Assembly (NCBI GenBank): GCA_031296915.1
Contig: JAVDPC010000003.1
Location: forward strand, 1 to 64,000
Direction of reading: 5' to 3'
Length of the DNA stretch: 64,000 nucleotides
DNA from: Cerasicoccus frondis
GTDB lineage: Bacteria > Verrucomicrobiota > Verrucomicrobiia > Opitutales > Cerasicoccaceae
Shown here: positions 18,341 to 28,400 of the stretch, piece by piece
Layout: the number at the start of each line of letters is the position of its first letter
How positions within the stretch are numbered: the first letter of the stretch is position 1
Notes under the pieces: generated by a model
Database searches by the model: none
Told to the model about the DNA's origin: nothing
Seen by the model: only the letters and a program-made list of their open reading frames with translations
Program-made: the position numbers and the translations under genes

Positions 18341-19012
18341 ATGACTACGCAGTACTCCTTTAGGCAAAAGCGGCTGAAAGCGTTCAGCTTGGTCGAGCTT
18401 CTGGTTTGCATTACGATAGTGGGTATCTTGGCTGCGATTTGCATATCAGTCCTCAGTGGGATCCGAGAGCGGGCGCATATATCGGCCAGTGCTTCGAATA
18501 TGAGGCAGTTAACGTCGGCTACATTATGCTATGTTTCGGACCATGATGGGCAGTTGCCACTGGTCTTTAGGAATGAAGAAGGGGACCGTAGTCGCTGGGC
18601 TGTTCAGCTTTTGGACTATTTAGGCGACTCATCTCCACGGGGCTATGAAGAACAAAGTGTTTTTCATAGTCCCGCCGATGAGATTGTGCGGACTCAGGCG
18701 GTAGTGAGTACGCCATGTAGCTATGGGCTTAATTTATATGTCCATATTAATGCCGTGGCGACGAATCCCACCCGTAAGTATGTATCTGCCATTGCGGATC
18801 CGACAAAGGCCGTTCTATACGGAGAAGTCTGGCACGAGGCCAATACCGTCTTTCATTCGTTAAGCACAGGTAGCCAGGAGATGTTCCTCGATGACTACTA
18901 CGATGGGCGTGGCTCCAACTACGTCTTTGTGGATGGGCACGTCGAGTTCCTCAGCAAGGATGAAGTTACGGCCAACAATAGTGAGTTGATGAAAGCCCTT
19001 TCCATAAAGTAG
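18341..19012 (+). CDS. Type II secretion-like pseudopilin
   Basis: The N-terminus KAFSLVELLVCITIVGILAA is a class III prepilin signal: basic head, cleavage before F, conserved Glu at +5 and a hydrophobic helix. The globular part has the two hallmarks of the abundant verrucomicrobial/planctomycetal single pseudopilins: HDGQLPLVF near position 65 and FVDGHVEFLSKDEV at the end. 223 residues. It follows the PEP-CTERM gene by 47 bases on the same strand. In these phyla such genes stand alone near polysaccharide-degradation loci, without secretion-machine genes; their role is unproven. Confidence 0.85.
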   Translation: MTTQYSFRQKRLKAFSLVELLVCITIVGILAAICISVLSGIRERAHISASASNMRQLTSATLCYVSDHDGQLPLVFRNEEGDRSRWAVQLLDYLGDSSPRGYEEQSVFHSPADEIVRTQAVVSTPCSYGLNLYVHINAVATNPTRKYVSAIADPTKAVLYGEVWHEANTVFHSLSTGSQEMFLDDYYDGRGSNYVFVDGHVEFLSKDEVTANNSELMKALSIK

Positions 19013-19096
19013 CTAGCAGTCGAAGGTGGGCCTGTCGCTCATGTTGAAGGCCCTTTAGATTGCGCGGTGAGAACTCCCGAACGCCTGTAGCGGAAA

Positions 19097-19867
19097 TTAT
19101 GCTTTGGCATGCCAGCCGAGCTTGCGCTGCAGATCGGTGGCCAACTCAAGTAACGCGTGCTCGAGTTCAAGGTCGTCGCGCAAGCGTAAGGTTTCCTGGG
19201 GGATCAGGAATGCAACAGCCAGTCGCGGTTGTTGTATGAATGGCTCATGCACAATCGTGGCCAGAGACACGTGAGCCACGCTGCATTCCCGATGGTTCCA
19301 GGCAATGCCTCGCTTACGCACTTCTCTTAGCTCTGCAAAGAAGCGCTGTTTGTCGATGTTCGTGTATGGCGTGATCAAGGAAGACTTATCTTCGAGGGCA
19401 GGCGCATAGTTTTCCCATGTGCTTTCGTCACGATGGGCAATTAACACCTTGCCCGCGGACGTTGCATAAGCACGCGCGTGTGAGCCGAGACGGGTCGTGT
19501 TTCCCTCATCGCCAGCGCCGCAGATAATATAGGAGTCGCGCTTGCCGAGCATGTTTAAATACACACTGCACTTGAGTTCCGCCGCTGCCTCGCGCAGGCG
19601 TTTGTCCATGCTCAAGTTTCTTCCGAAATTCCAGGCAATCTCATGGATGAAATCAAAAATGTCTGCACAAAGGGTATAGCGCCGAGTTTCGGGAATCTTC
19701 TCCACAAAGCCTAGTGAGATTAACACCTGCAACAGGCGATACGTGGACGATTTGTGCATGCCCATCTCCTGGGCCAATGCAGTGACACCCCATGAGTGGC
19801 CGCTTTGCACCATCAAGCGGATAATTGCGATGCCTTGTCCTAAGGGGGATTCCGTTTCACGCATCAT
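19097..19867 (-). CDS. IclR-family transcriptional regulator
   Basis: The N-terminal winged helix-turn-helix (about 5-65: SPLGQGIAIIRLMVQSGHSW, LAQEMGMHKSSTYRLLQVLI) is followed by the effector domain of the IclR family (about 80-250; GSHARAYATSAGKVLIA, then KRGIAWNHRECSVAHVSLA). The protein is cytoplasmic and binds a small carboxylate or sugar-acid ligand in this family. It is divergent from the FAD oxidoreductase gene, with the palindrome GTTCC-N6-GGAAC in between; a matching palindrome lies before the DUF4886/PEP-CTERM pair, so I infer that it controls this carbohydrate cluster. Confidence 0.9.
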   Translation of the reverse strand: MMRETESPLGQGIAIIRLMVQSGHSWGVTALAQEMGMHKSSTYRLLQVLISLGFVEKIPETRRYTLCADIFDFIHEIAWNFGRNLSMDKRLREAAAELKCSVYLNMLGKRDSYIICGAGDEGNTTRLGSHARAYATSAGKVLIAHRDESTWENYAPALEDKSSLITPYTNIDKQRFFAELREVRKRGIAWNHRECSVAHVSLATIVHEPFIQQPRLAVAFLIPQETLRLRDDLELEHALLELATDLQRKLGWHAKA

Positions 19868-19928
19868 AAGCAGGCAACGAGATACAATTTCTGACGTCGA
19901 GAGCGAAGGTTTTTACACAAAGGAGATT

Positions 19929-19944
19929 GTTCCAAGCGTGGAAC
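19929..19944. promoter_or_regulatory. Candidate IclR-type operator, copy 2
   Basis: GTTCCAAGCGTGGAAC: the arms extend here to GTTCCA and TGGAAC. It lies 62 bases upstream of the iclR start and 64 bases upstream of the oxidoreductase start, an ideal place to control both. TTCCA/TGGAA arms fit the known style of IclR boxes. Confidence 0.6.
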
Positions 19945-20007
19945 GCAACCGAGCATGTGGCAGTGGTGTTGCTTGTCAATGGTTGTTGCTGGCTCTGGTT
20001 TATCGGC

Positions 20008-21372
20008 ATGCAAACAACACTTCATCGCCTTGAAACGGACTGCTTGGTTATCGGCGGGGGGCCTTCTGGTTACGGGGCTGCTTTAGCGGCTCAACGTATG
20101 GGCTGTCAGACAGTTCTCGCTGAGCGAAACGGTTATCTCGGAGGGATGGGGACGGCTGCTGGCCTGAGTTGTTACCTCAATCACAAACATGAGTCTCAGG
20201 ACCTTTCAGGGGCGGTGTATCGGGAGTTTGTCAGCCTGCAACATGAACGCGGGATGCATTACTATGACGCTCAGGCCCAGGCAGATTTTTTTGAGCCCGA
20301 GTCGTGTAAAAGGACGATGGAGCAACTGCTGATTCGGGCCGGATGCAATCTCCTCTACCACTCATTGCTGGCCGAAGTCTCTCGTGAAGACGGCGACTGG
20401 GTCGCTACTTTTGTCAGCAAGGGCGCCTCTACGCGTGTGCGCTGCAAGGTGATGATCGATACCAGTGGAGACGGCGACGCTTGTGCAATGGCGGGGGCTG
20501 AGATGACCCACGGTCGGCGATCGGACGGACTTACTCAGCCAATGTCCATGGTCGTCCAGCTCGGAGGCTTTGATCCACAAGCGTGGAAACAAGCCGGCCA
20601 TCGCTTGGTCGAAGGAAAATATGCGACCGAGGGGGATGCTTTTTCCGAAAGTGTTTTGATTGCCCGTGAAGCGGGAAACTGGTCGATTCCTCGTACTGAC
20701 ATCGCCCTGTTTTGGGCCATGCCCGGCGACCCAACCCGTATTACCATAAATGGGACGCGCATCAACGGCCTCAGTGCCTGTAACCCCATTGAGACGACGC
20801 AAGCGGAGATCGAAGGTCGTCGTCAGGCAGAGGAGCTGCTGCATTTCTTTCGCGCGCATGTGCCTGGTTTTTCCAAGTCTTATCTGCTGCAGACCGGCCC
20901 ACAGATCGGGGTGAGGGAGTCTCGCAGAATCGTCGGTCGAGCCGTTCTTGACGAAGTGGGTGTGCGCGAAGGAGTGATACCCGAGTCGAGCGTTACGCTC
21001 TGCGCCTATCCCATCGATGTGCACAATCCCGTGGATAGCAGCACGCAGTTCGAGCGATGTTCAAGAAAGGGCGTTTACGGAATCCCATGGGAAGCTCTGC
21101 TGCCGAATGGGCTCGACGGGTTAATCGCCGCAGGACGCTGCATCAGCGCCACTCACGAGGCGGCTGGGAGCTTTCGGGTCATGCCAACCTGTATGACGCT
21201 GGGAGAAGCCGCCGGTACGGCGACTGCACTGGCAAAGAAAAAGGGGGTGCTGCCCGCGGAAATTACTGGGCGGTTAATTCGTGCCGAGATGGACAAGCAG
21301 TTGATTGCAATGGGCGCGCCCGCACTGAGTAAACACTTTTCCTTTTCCTCACTATTGCCGCTTTCCAATTAG
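20008..21372 (+). CDS. FAD-dependent oxidoreductase (FAD_oxidored family)
   Basis: With the ATG at 20008 the protein has 454 residues and the dinucleotide-binding motif VIGGGPSGYGAALAA begins at residue 14; an in-frame upstream ATG at 19927 would run through the operator and add a tail with no homology. Further family marks are GYLGGMGTAAGLSCYL, the DTSGDGDACAMAG stretch and AAGRCISATHEAAGSFRV near the C-terminus, which closes the FAD site. Members of this family are frequent in sugar and glycan clusters of Verrucomicrobiota and Bacteroidota, but their substrates are mostly unknown. It is divergent from iclR and shares its operator. Confidence 0.85.
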   Translation: MQTTLHRLETDCLVIGGGPSGYGAALAAQRMGCQTVLAERNGYLGGMGTAAGLSCYLNHKHESQDLSGAVYREFVSLQHERGMHYYDAQAQADFFEPESCKRTMEQLLIRAGCNLLYHSLLAEVSREDGDWVATFVSKGASTRVRCKVMIDTSGDGDACAMAGAEMTHGRRSDGLTQPMSMVVQLGGFDPQAWKQAGHRLVEGKYATEGDAFSESVLIAREAGNWSIPRTDIALFWAMPGDPTRITINGTRINGLSACNPIETTQAEIEGRRQAEELLHFFRAHVPGFSKSYLLQTGPQIGVRESRRIVGRAVLDEVGVREGVIPESSVTLCAYPIDVHNPVDSSTQFERCSRKGVYGIPWEALLPNGLDGLIAAGRCISATHEAAGSFRVMPTCMTLGEAAGTATALAKKKGVLPAEITGRLIRAEMDKQLIAMGAPALSKHFSFSSLLPLSN

Positions 21373-21447
21373 TATGGCTCAATCTTTCTATCATTCCTCA
21401 ACCCCTCCTACCTTATTTTTTTCTATCCCTTAATTCATACAGTAGTG

Positions 21448-23016
21448 ATGAAATTCGTTGTTCTCTGTCTTTGTCACCAACTCCTCCTCACAGCTATGCA
21501 CGCCGCCTCACTGACATCTTCTGAAACGGGCAATTTCTTTCTGCCCGGTAATAAGTTAACCTTCACCTTTAATCTGGGTGAAACGCCGCCTCCGGAGACG
21601 GGGCTGGTGGTGTTTAATCTTCTCAATGCGCAGGGCCGCCAGTTGGCGAGCAAGACTCAGGATCTGGAAGGCAAGAATGCGTTGGAGGTGACGTTTGAGC
21701 CACCAGCCTTGGAAGGCTTTTACAAGCTGGAGGCCGAAGGCGATCATGGTCAACTGGCGCACTGCACGCTGGGCGTCCTTGCCGCCGCCGAGGTTTCCCC
21801 CGAGCCCGATCCGTCGTCTCGCTATGGGACCGTAGCGCACCTTAAAGGAATGGATGATCAGGATCGGGAACTCATGCTCGACTTGATCAAGCGCGGCGGG
21901 CTTGGCTGGATACGAGAGGGATTCCTCTGGCACCAGATGGAAAAAGCGCCCGGCGAATGGACGACGGAACGCTACGATGACCTCATGGCTCGTTCGCTCA
22001 AGCACGGCATCTGCGTGCTTCCGGTTTTGTGCTTCGGGACACCATGGGCGGCCATTGATTCGTCTTTGCCCGATGGCAAGCGCTACAGAGCGCAGCCCAA
22101 AGCCGAGGCATGGCAGAACTACATCCGCACCATGATTGCACGCTATGGTGAGCATGTCCACGCCTGGGAAATCTGGAACGAGCCGAACCTGAAAACGTTT
22201 TGGCAACCCGAGCCCAATGCGCCTGCCTACGCTGAATTAATGTCGCAGGCAAGTGCGACCATTCGAGAGGTTGCTCCGGGGGACACGATTATCACATCCG
22301 GATTTTCGCCATGCCAGTCATACCTTCCAGATGCGCCGAATCAGGACGAGGAGTTGTTTGTCCGAGAGCTGGTCAAATACCGGCCGCTGCCTTTTGACGC
22401 GCTGGGCGACCACCCATACACGTCTTATCAGCATGGAGTTTCGCTGGCCAGAACGGAGGAATGCTTCAACATAAATCTTGGTAACGCTCTGCGCGGTCTG
22501 GATGAAGCAGTCGATGACGTTGATAGCTATCCGATGTGGCTGACTGAAATGGGGGTCTCCACCATACCCCACATAACCACAGAGATGCAAGGCGCTGGTT
22601 ACCTGACTACGGTGATGACGGTCGCCACCGCGAAGCAAAATGTTGAGCGCATCATCATTTATAATTTTCGCGATGTCGGCACGGATCCCACTGAAAAAGA
22701 AGACATGTTTGGTCTTCTCCATCACGACTACACGCCCAAGCCGGGTTATTTCGCCGTATCGACCCTGATTAAGAAAATCGGAAAGGCTAAGTTCGTTGGG
22801 CGTGAGACCGATGAAGGATTGATTGTCTACCGGTTTGAAAAACCGGATGGCGGCCGCACGGAAGTCCTTTGGACATCGGGTAATCCAGTTGAGTATGTGC
22901 TGCCCGCTGAAGTTAAGGCTGTGACCGATGTAACAGGCTGCCTGTTTCCTGTTGATCTGAAAAACGGCGTCAACTGCGTAAGCATAGGCACGCTTCCCAT
23001 TTACCTGGATTATTAA
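21448..23016 (+). CDS. Secreted clan-A-type glycoside hydrolase (GH39/GH5-like)
   Basis: A signal peptide (about 1-20) is followed by a beta-sandwich domain (about 25-115) and a TIM barrel (about 125-450). HVHAWEIWNEPNLKTFW holds the likely acid/base E245, and YPMWLTEMGVS the likely nucleophile E367. The C-terminal 70 residues form another small beta domain. I chose the ATG at 21448; the GTG directly before it is also possible. It should act outside the cytoplasm, together with the related enzyme at 14.5-16.1 kb. Family GH39, GH5 or an unnumbered relative cannot be decided by eye. Confidence 0.82.
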   Translation: MKFVVLCLCHQLLLTAMHAASLTSSETGNFFLPGNKLTFTFNLGETPPPETGLVVFNLLNAQGRQLASKTQDLEGKNALEVTFEPPALEGFYKLEAEGDHGQLAHCTLGVLAAAEVSPEPDPSSRYGTVAHLKGMDDQDRELMLDLIKRGGLGWIREGFLWHQMEKAPGEWTTERYDDLMARSLKHGICVLPVLCFGTPWAAIDSSLPDGKRYRAQPKAEAWQNYIRTMIARYGEHVHAWEIWNEPNLKTFWQPEPNAPAYAELMSQASATIREVAPGDTIITSGFSPCQSYLPDAPNQDEELFVRELVKYRPLPFDALGDHPYTSYQHGVSLARTEECFNINLGNALRGLDEAVDDVDSYPMWLTEMGVSTIPHITTEMQGAGYLTTVMTVATAKQNVERIIIYNFRDVGTDPTEKEDMFGLLHHDYTPKPGYFAVSTLIKKIGKAKFVGRETDEGLIVYRFEKPDGGRTEVLWTSGNPVEYVLPAEVKAVTDVTGCLFPVDLKNGVNCVSIGTLPIYLDY

Positions 23017-23064
23017 AGTCGTTCTTAGGAGCGCAGGTCCGAGTTGTGACGATAATGCGATGGC

Positions 23065-23252
23065 GAAAAGCCTTAGGCTCGTTTTTGAAAACAACCGCCC
23101 GTGTGTTGGACCAACAACCGATGCTATGTTGCTCCAACAACCGGTGCTATGTTGAGGCAACAACCGAGCGGTTGTTTGGGCAACATAGCATAAGGCTTTT
23201 TGAAAACAACCGAGTAGGCTTTTTGAAAAAGAAGCATAAGGCTTCCTTTCGA
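23065..23252. repeat. Short periodic and inverted repeats
   Basis: CAACAACCG starts at 23112, 23135 and 23158, an exact 23-base period; the first two copies continue with (A/G)TGCTATGTTG. An inverted copy, CAACATAGCATAAGG, begins at 23181. Around it AGGCT-TTTTGAAAA is repeated at about 23076, 23193 and 23216. There is no coding frame through it. Confidence 0.7.
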
Positions 23253-23421
23253 CAGGAGGACTAATGAAGCAACCTTCGCTGACGCCCACTGCGGCTAACG
23301 GACATTCAGCTTTCAGCCAATTTTGCCTCAACGGAGCTACGCATCAATGGCCCAGGGTTGGTGTGAGGGCTCAAAGCGGCTGAATGCCTACTCGGGGTTA
23401 CGCATTGGTTTTATTGCCTTT

Positions 23422-23466
23422 CCCAACGGTCTTACGCAAAACGACATTTTGCGTAGCCCCGTTGGG
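23422..23466. repeat. Long hairpin with internal loop
   Basis: CCCAACGG...TACGCAAAA pairs with TTTTGCGTA...CCGTTGGG around a five-base loop (CGACA); only three bases on each side are unpaired. It looks like a single REP- or MITE-like element. The rest of the 660 bases between the hydrolase and the next operon shows no gene. Confidence 0.65.
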
Positions 23467-23678
23467 GCAGTCCAAGATGCACATTGAATGTCAGTTGGCC
23501 CTCAGGTTGAAATTGTAGTATATCGAATACTAGTTGATTCAGTGATTCAAAGTGAAGTCGCTCTAAGTTACGAATTTGGCCAATTGTTACGAAAAGATAT
23601 ATCAATTTTAGAAAACGTAACACTTGCTTAATGCAAACTTAACGTCCGATTAATGATCTTGCCGGTATTATTCGGCGC

Positions 23679-25367
23679 ATGAATTTGCATGTGTCTAGAA
23701 TACTTCATTCGGCGCTCATCCTGTCTAGCTTGGCGGGTTGTTTCTTTAGCTCGAGCACTCTTTCGGCTGACTCTACTACTTACATTAGCGGCGCCGAAGT
23801 TACCCAAACGTTCTCACTCAATGCCGGGTGGAACGCCGTTTATTTAGAGGTCGATCCGGAAGGCGCGGCGCCTGCTGAGGTGTTCGCTGATGCGGACATC
23901 GAGGCCGTGTGGTATGGGAAATCCAGTTCGACGGATGCGGAGTTTATATCGAGTCCCAATGAGGCCTCCTTCAGCTCGGATGGCTGGTATTTTTACCTCG
24001 CTGATCCGGACACCACCGCGCTGAGCACCTTGAGCAGCATCTACGGCGGTCGGTGTTATTTAATCAAGGCAACGGTTGACACCACGATTGCAATCAGTGG
24101 CGAACCGGTGTATCGCCGGACGCCCTGGGAGAGCCAGACTTATAAGCTGACGGGTTTTCACGCTGATCCCACTACGGCCATTACTTTTCAGGACTTTCTC
24201 AACTTGGGTTCCGACGCGGCTGCCGATCTGTTGATATATAAAATGGATTCCGACGGCGCCTGGAATCTGGTTGCTGCGCCACAGAACGAAATTGTGCAGA
24301 GCGGCGTCGCTTACTGGGTTTATAACGATGGGACCATCTATGACACGGGGCCCTGGACTCTGTATTCGCTCGGGCTTGGTGGGATTGATTTGGGCGCCTA
24401 TTCGGGGACTTACTCGCTGAACATCATGAACAACTCCGCGTATGACCTCACCGATCTAACTCTGTCGATGGGGGCTAATATGCCACTGACTTACTACGTG
24501 GGGATGGACGCCGAAACCGCCGAATCTATCTGGGATGACATCGCAAACTATGCTGGAGACATTGACGTCGACGAGCAACAAACAATCATCCTCGGGATCG
24601 TGCGTTCGGCAGGCGAAGCGGGAACTGAGGATGTGTTAACCGTTTCTGGTGGCGGCATGCGTGTTCATGTGCGTGTGACGACCGACGACGCCCTTACGGA
24701 TACTGGGCTTTGGTATGGTTCCGTCATTCTTGATGCCGTCAGCTACGTGAATGATGCATCGGCTTCTGCGACGCCTATCGCCACGGATAGCGAGTTTAAG
24801 TTCAATGTCATCCTGCATGTTTCTGATGACGGAACCATCCGCTTGCTCAAGGAGGCTTACTTGGTCGGCGAGAGTGATGAGAATGGCGATGTGACACCGG
24901 TGCTCCTGGCCAACGAAGGTTTGTTGGTGGACTACGACGGGCTTTGGTATCGCGACGGCAGTTCATTCGGAACCCGCTACAGCGCGATGACTTATAGCTT
25001 CGATGCCGATTCAATGATCCTCAATGGCTCTCTGGATTCGACGCTCGATGGCGAACTAATCATCGATAAAACGCAGCGTGCGCATCCATTTTTCCACCAG
25101 CACCATCCTAAGCACGACAACCTCGACAGCGATGGCGTGGCGCTGACGGATAACCCTGACTATCCTGACTACAAGCTGGAGGTCTGGGACATTACGCGTG
25201 CGTTTACTTTTTCTTTCGCTGATAGCGCTGCGTCATCTCCCGATGAAGGTCTGGGCACTCTGACGGGCACTTACACCGAAACCATGACGGGCGCCTATAA
25301 GGATCCTATCAGCATTTCCGGTTCCTTTACATTGAAGCATATATCCAGCCTGGAGCTGGTCCAATAG
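23679..25367 (+). CDS. Secreted protein of unknown family, first gene of the giant-protein operon
   Basis: A 562-residue protein with a signal peptide (about 1-30, ending LSADS). I do not recognise a catalytic domain. The opening of the mature part, TFSLNAGWNAVYLEVDPEG, followed by alternating hydrophobic strands, suggests beta-sandwich domains; the body is acidic and rich in Ser, Thr, Asp and Gly, as expected for an exported protein. A His-rich patch, HPFFHQHHPKHDN, near 465-477 could bind metal. It precedes the gene for the 3,035-residue protein by 37 bases. Role probably structural or in assembly at the cell surface; this is inference from position. Confidence 0.7.
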   Translation: MNLHVSRILHSALILSSLAGCFFSSSTLSADSTTYISGAEVTQTFSLNAGWNAVYLEVDPEGAAPAEVFADADIEAVWYGKSSSTDAEFISSPNEASFSSDGWYFYLADPDTTALSTLSSIYGGRCYLIKATVDTTIAISGEPVYRRTPWESQTYKLTGFHADPTTAITFQDFLNLGSDAAADLLIYKMDSDGAWNLVAAPQNEIVQSGVAYWVYNDGTIYDTGPWTLYSLGLGGIDLGAYSGTYSLNIMNNSAYDLTDLTLSMGANMPLTYYVGMDAETAESIWDDIANYAGDIDVDEQQTIILGIVRSAGEAGTEDVLTVSGGGMRVHVRVTTDDALTDTGLWYGSVILDAVSYVNDASASATPIATDSEFKFNVILHVSDDGTIRLLKEAYLVGESDENGDVTPVLLANEGLLVDYDGLWYRDGSSFGTRYSAMTYSFDADSMILNGSLDSTLDGELIIDKTQRAHPFFHQHHPKHDNLDSDGVALTDNPDYPDYKLEVWDITRAFTFSFADSAASSPDEGLGTLTGTYTETMTGAYKDPISISGSFTLKHISSLELVQ

Positions 25368-25404
25368 CTCGGCGTTTTTAACTTTTTTATCTTCTACAAT
25401 TGCC

Positions 25405-28400
25405 ATGTATTTGAAACGTTTTCTGTTAACGGCTCTGTTGCTTCAGACGACACAGGTGTGTTTGCACGCTGAGTTGTCGGACACCGCGCTATCGCTCAAG
25501 CTCGATGGGACTGCGTCTGAGTTTATCCTCGCCTCGACATCCGATGAAGAGGGCAATTTGTATGTCGCCGGCGCCACATCATCGCCGGACTTGAAGGCAA
25601 CGCTATTCCAGAGCAGCGATGTTGCCGCGGGCGCGAGCACGATCTCGTCTCCGGTGGATCAAGTGGCGCAGAGCACGATCACGTCTTCTGTCTACGGCGA
25701 GACGGATATCTTTGTCATCAAGTATGACTACGAGGGGCAGGTGGAATGGGTCGCTACGGCTGGTGGCGCCGGAGAGGATGCGGCCACGGGCATCGTAGTC
25801 GATACCGATGGTAACGTGTATGTGTCCGGTTACATGGAGGGCGATGTCATCTTTGGCGGTACTTCCGTCAATGCCAACGAGAACTCCAGCGGCGTTTCCA
25901 CCGATGCGCGCAACCTCTTTTTGGCGACGCTCGACTCCAGTGGCAACTGGGATCAGGTGAATCCGATTCCACTCAACGCGACGGTGAAGTCTGGGGGTTC
26001 CAACGTGAGTGGTAAAACACTCACCGGGGTCAACTTAACTACCGGGCGCATGGGCTCGAATCTGCGCGAGGGCAATACGGTGGGTGACAGTCTGGCCAAT
26101 GTGGCGCAGTCGCTGAATGATGCCGGTGGCATCACGGTTTATATCAAAGGCGAGGTCGACACATCGGGGCTGGGGGGCGCGGTTCCGAATTCAGGAACGT
26201 ACGACTATTACCTCGGACTGGATGACAGCAGCGACTACTTCCTTTGCTCAGTCGATTCCGACGATAGTCAGACGGACAACAGCGGGACTTGGGCCTTCAT
26301 CATCAAAGCCACGTATTCGACCATCTCGGCATCTGACAACGCGGAGTGGACCTGGGATTGGCTCACGCCGGTGAGCACCGTTCGTAACGCAGATGAATTC
26401 TCCACCATTACGCAAATCGAGACGAGCCCGGACCCCGACGACGACAAAATCTATCTGACGGGTTATTGGTCCGGAGACCTGGCTGCCGGTAGCACCTTTA
26501 ATTCCGGAGATGAGGAAGATGGCTTTGTCATGGCGATAAAAGCCTCGGGTTCTACCTCCTGGGTGGCGACTGTGACCGGGTATGCAGTGGTCAACGCCCT
26601 GGCCATCGAGCCCGATCTTTATGAGGGTTCCAGCGTCCTGATTGCGGGCAATATCTACGATGGTGAGACGGCGGAATTTAATTACGATACCAGCTACGCT
26701 TCGATCAGCGTCAGCGCCAGCTCCGACACGTCCAATGGCTTCCTGGCGCTGCTCAATCCCAATGGCAAATTCATCTGGGCCGAGACAACCGATGCCACAG
26801 GAACCGATGCTGCGGCTACGGCTACGCACTTGGTGCGACGCTATCAGGGGGACTACTTTCTGGCTGGCAGCTACACGGGCTATGTCACGTTGAGCTCGAA
26901 TAATACCGACCTCTCTGGAGGCCAGTCTGCTCCCACCGTGCAGGCGGCCTACCTGGCCAACCTCGACATCTCGACGACGGGCAGCACGTGCAACTGGGTG
27001 GAGGACACCCGGAGCTCTGAAGACAGTGAGGTCTACTCCGCGATGCTCACCCTCAATCGTTTGCAGTCGGTCTACTGGAGCGTGGCTAACGGGACGGAGA
27101 TGAGCCTGAACACCGGCGGCGCGGGCCTGAATGGCGATTACTACCTCAATGCAGTATCCGGCTACGAGGAGATTGCCTCCTTTGAAGTCAAGGGCGAGAT
27201 CAAGGGGGCTGTTTCGTTAAGCGGCTCAGTTTATAACTATACTGGTGGTTCGAATGGTAGTAGCCTCTACTATACCACTACGACCTTTGAGACCAGTGCA
27301 GACACTTACAATCAATTATGGGGCTGGTGTGAGGATAAGACGATCGAGATTCTTGGATATGACATCGAGATGGGCCAGTTATACGGCTTTGCTAACTATT
27401 ATTGGAAAGAACCCACTATCTACTGCGCATCGCTTTGGCCGGATGAAGGCGCCTATGGGCTGGGCGAAGTACCGCTGGTGTTCGATAGATCGGTACCATA
27501 TATTGGTCGTCAATCGGGCGACCTGACAGTGGACTGGACATCGATCCCCATCGACAGGGGAGTGTTGGCCGATGGTTCGACCGTCACCATGCAATTCTAC
27601 AGTCGGAACTCGCATGTAACTGTAGAAAAAATGGCATCGGTCCCGGGAACTCCCTTGCATTCAGTTTTCACGGCGAGTCCGATTTGGTACGCAGATGATT
27701 TCCAAGCCCGAATCAATGGAGAGGTCTACGACTTTGATGAAGATCGCTATGATAGTCACGTCATCATTTCTACCAATAGGCAGTTTGACTTCACGCTGCC
27801 GGAGTGGCCGCTCTACGAAACACCCTTTACCGGGACGATTGAAATGGAGCGCGTTGATGGCCCGATCTATTTCGACTGGGAGGACAACTCTCCGGTATCG
27901 CGCGACATCGGCTATAGCGTGATCTGGACGGGCTGGATCGTCGTGCCTACGACCGGCGATTATACGGTCAGGATGTCCTTTAGTCGCTTCAGCGAAGTCG
28001 TGATTGGCGACGAGATATTCTGGACATGCGATGGCGACTCGAGCACCAAGAAGCGCCGTGAGCTCGAGGCCGGGGTGGCGTATCCCATTACCATTAGATA
28101 CCAGCCAGACGATGATGTCACTTCCGCCACCTCGCCGGATTTACGGTGGCAGCTGTCGGGCTCTTACGAACATACGGTTGACGCCGAATACCTCTTCCCC
28201 TACGAGCCGGATTTAACGGTGCTCAACGCGAGTGACTTTCCGCTGACCAGCCGTGGCCTGTCATCCCAGGATGAGGTGTATCAAGCCGGAGTGGTCACCT
28301 TTGCGATCAAGGCGGATGGTGGCGAAGGCCAGCCCGAGTTTCTCGATTGGCGCGAGTATGTGGTCGGCGACGAACTTGAGCCGGTGGCCGGCGCGGTCAT

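Noticed and set aside
23065..23252. Possible mini-CRISPR
   Set aside because: The 23-base period leaves no room for spacers and the repeats are degenerate.
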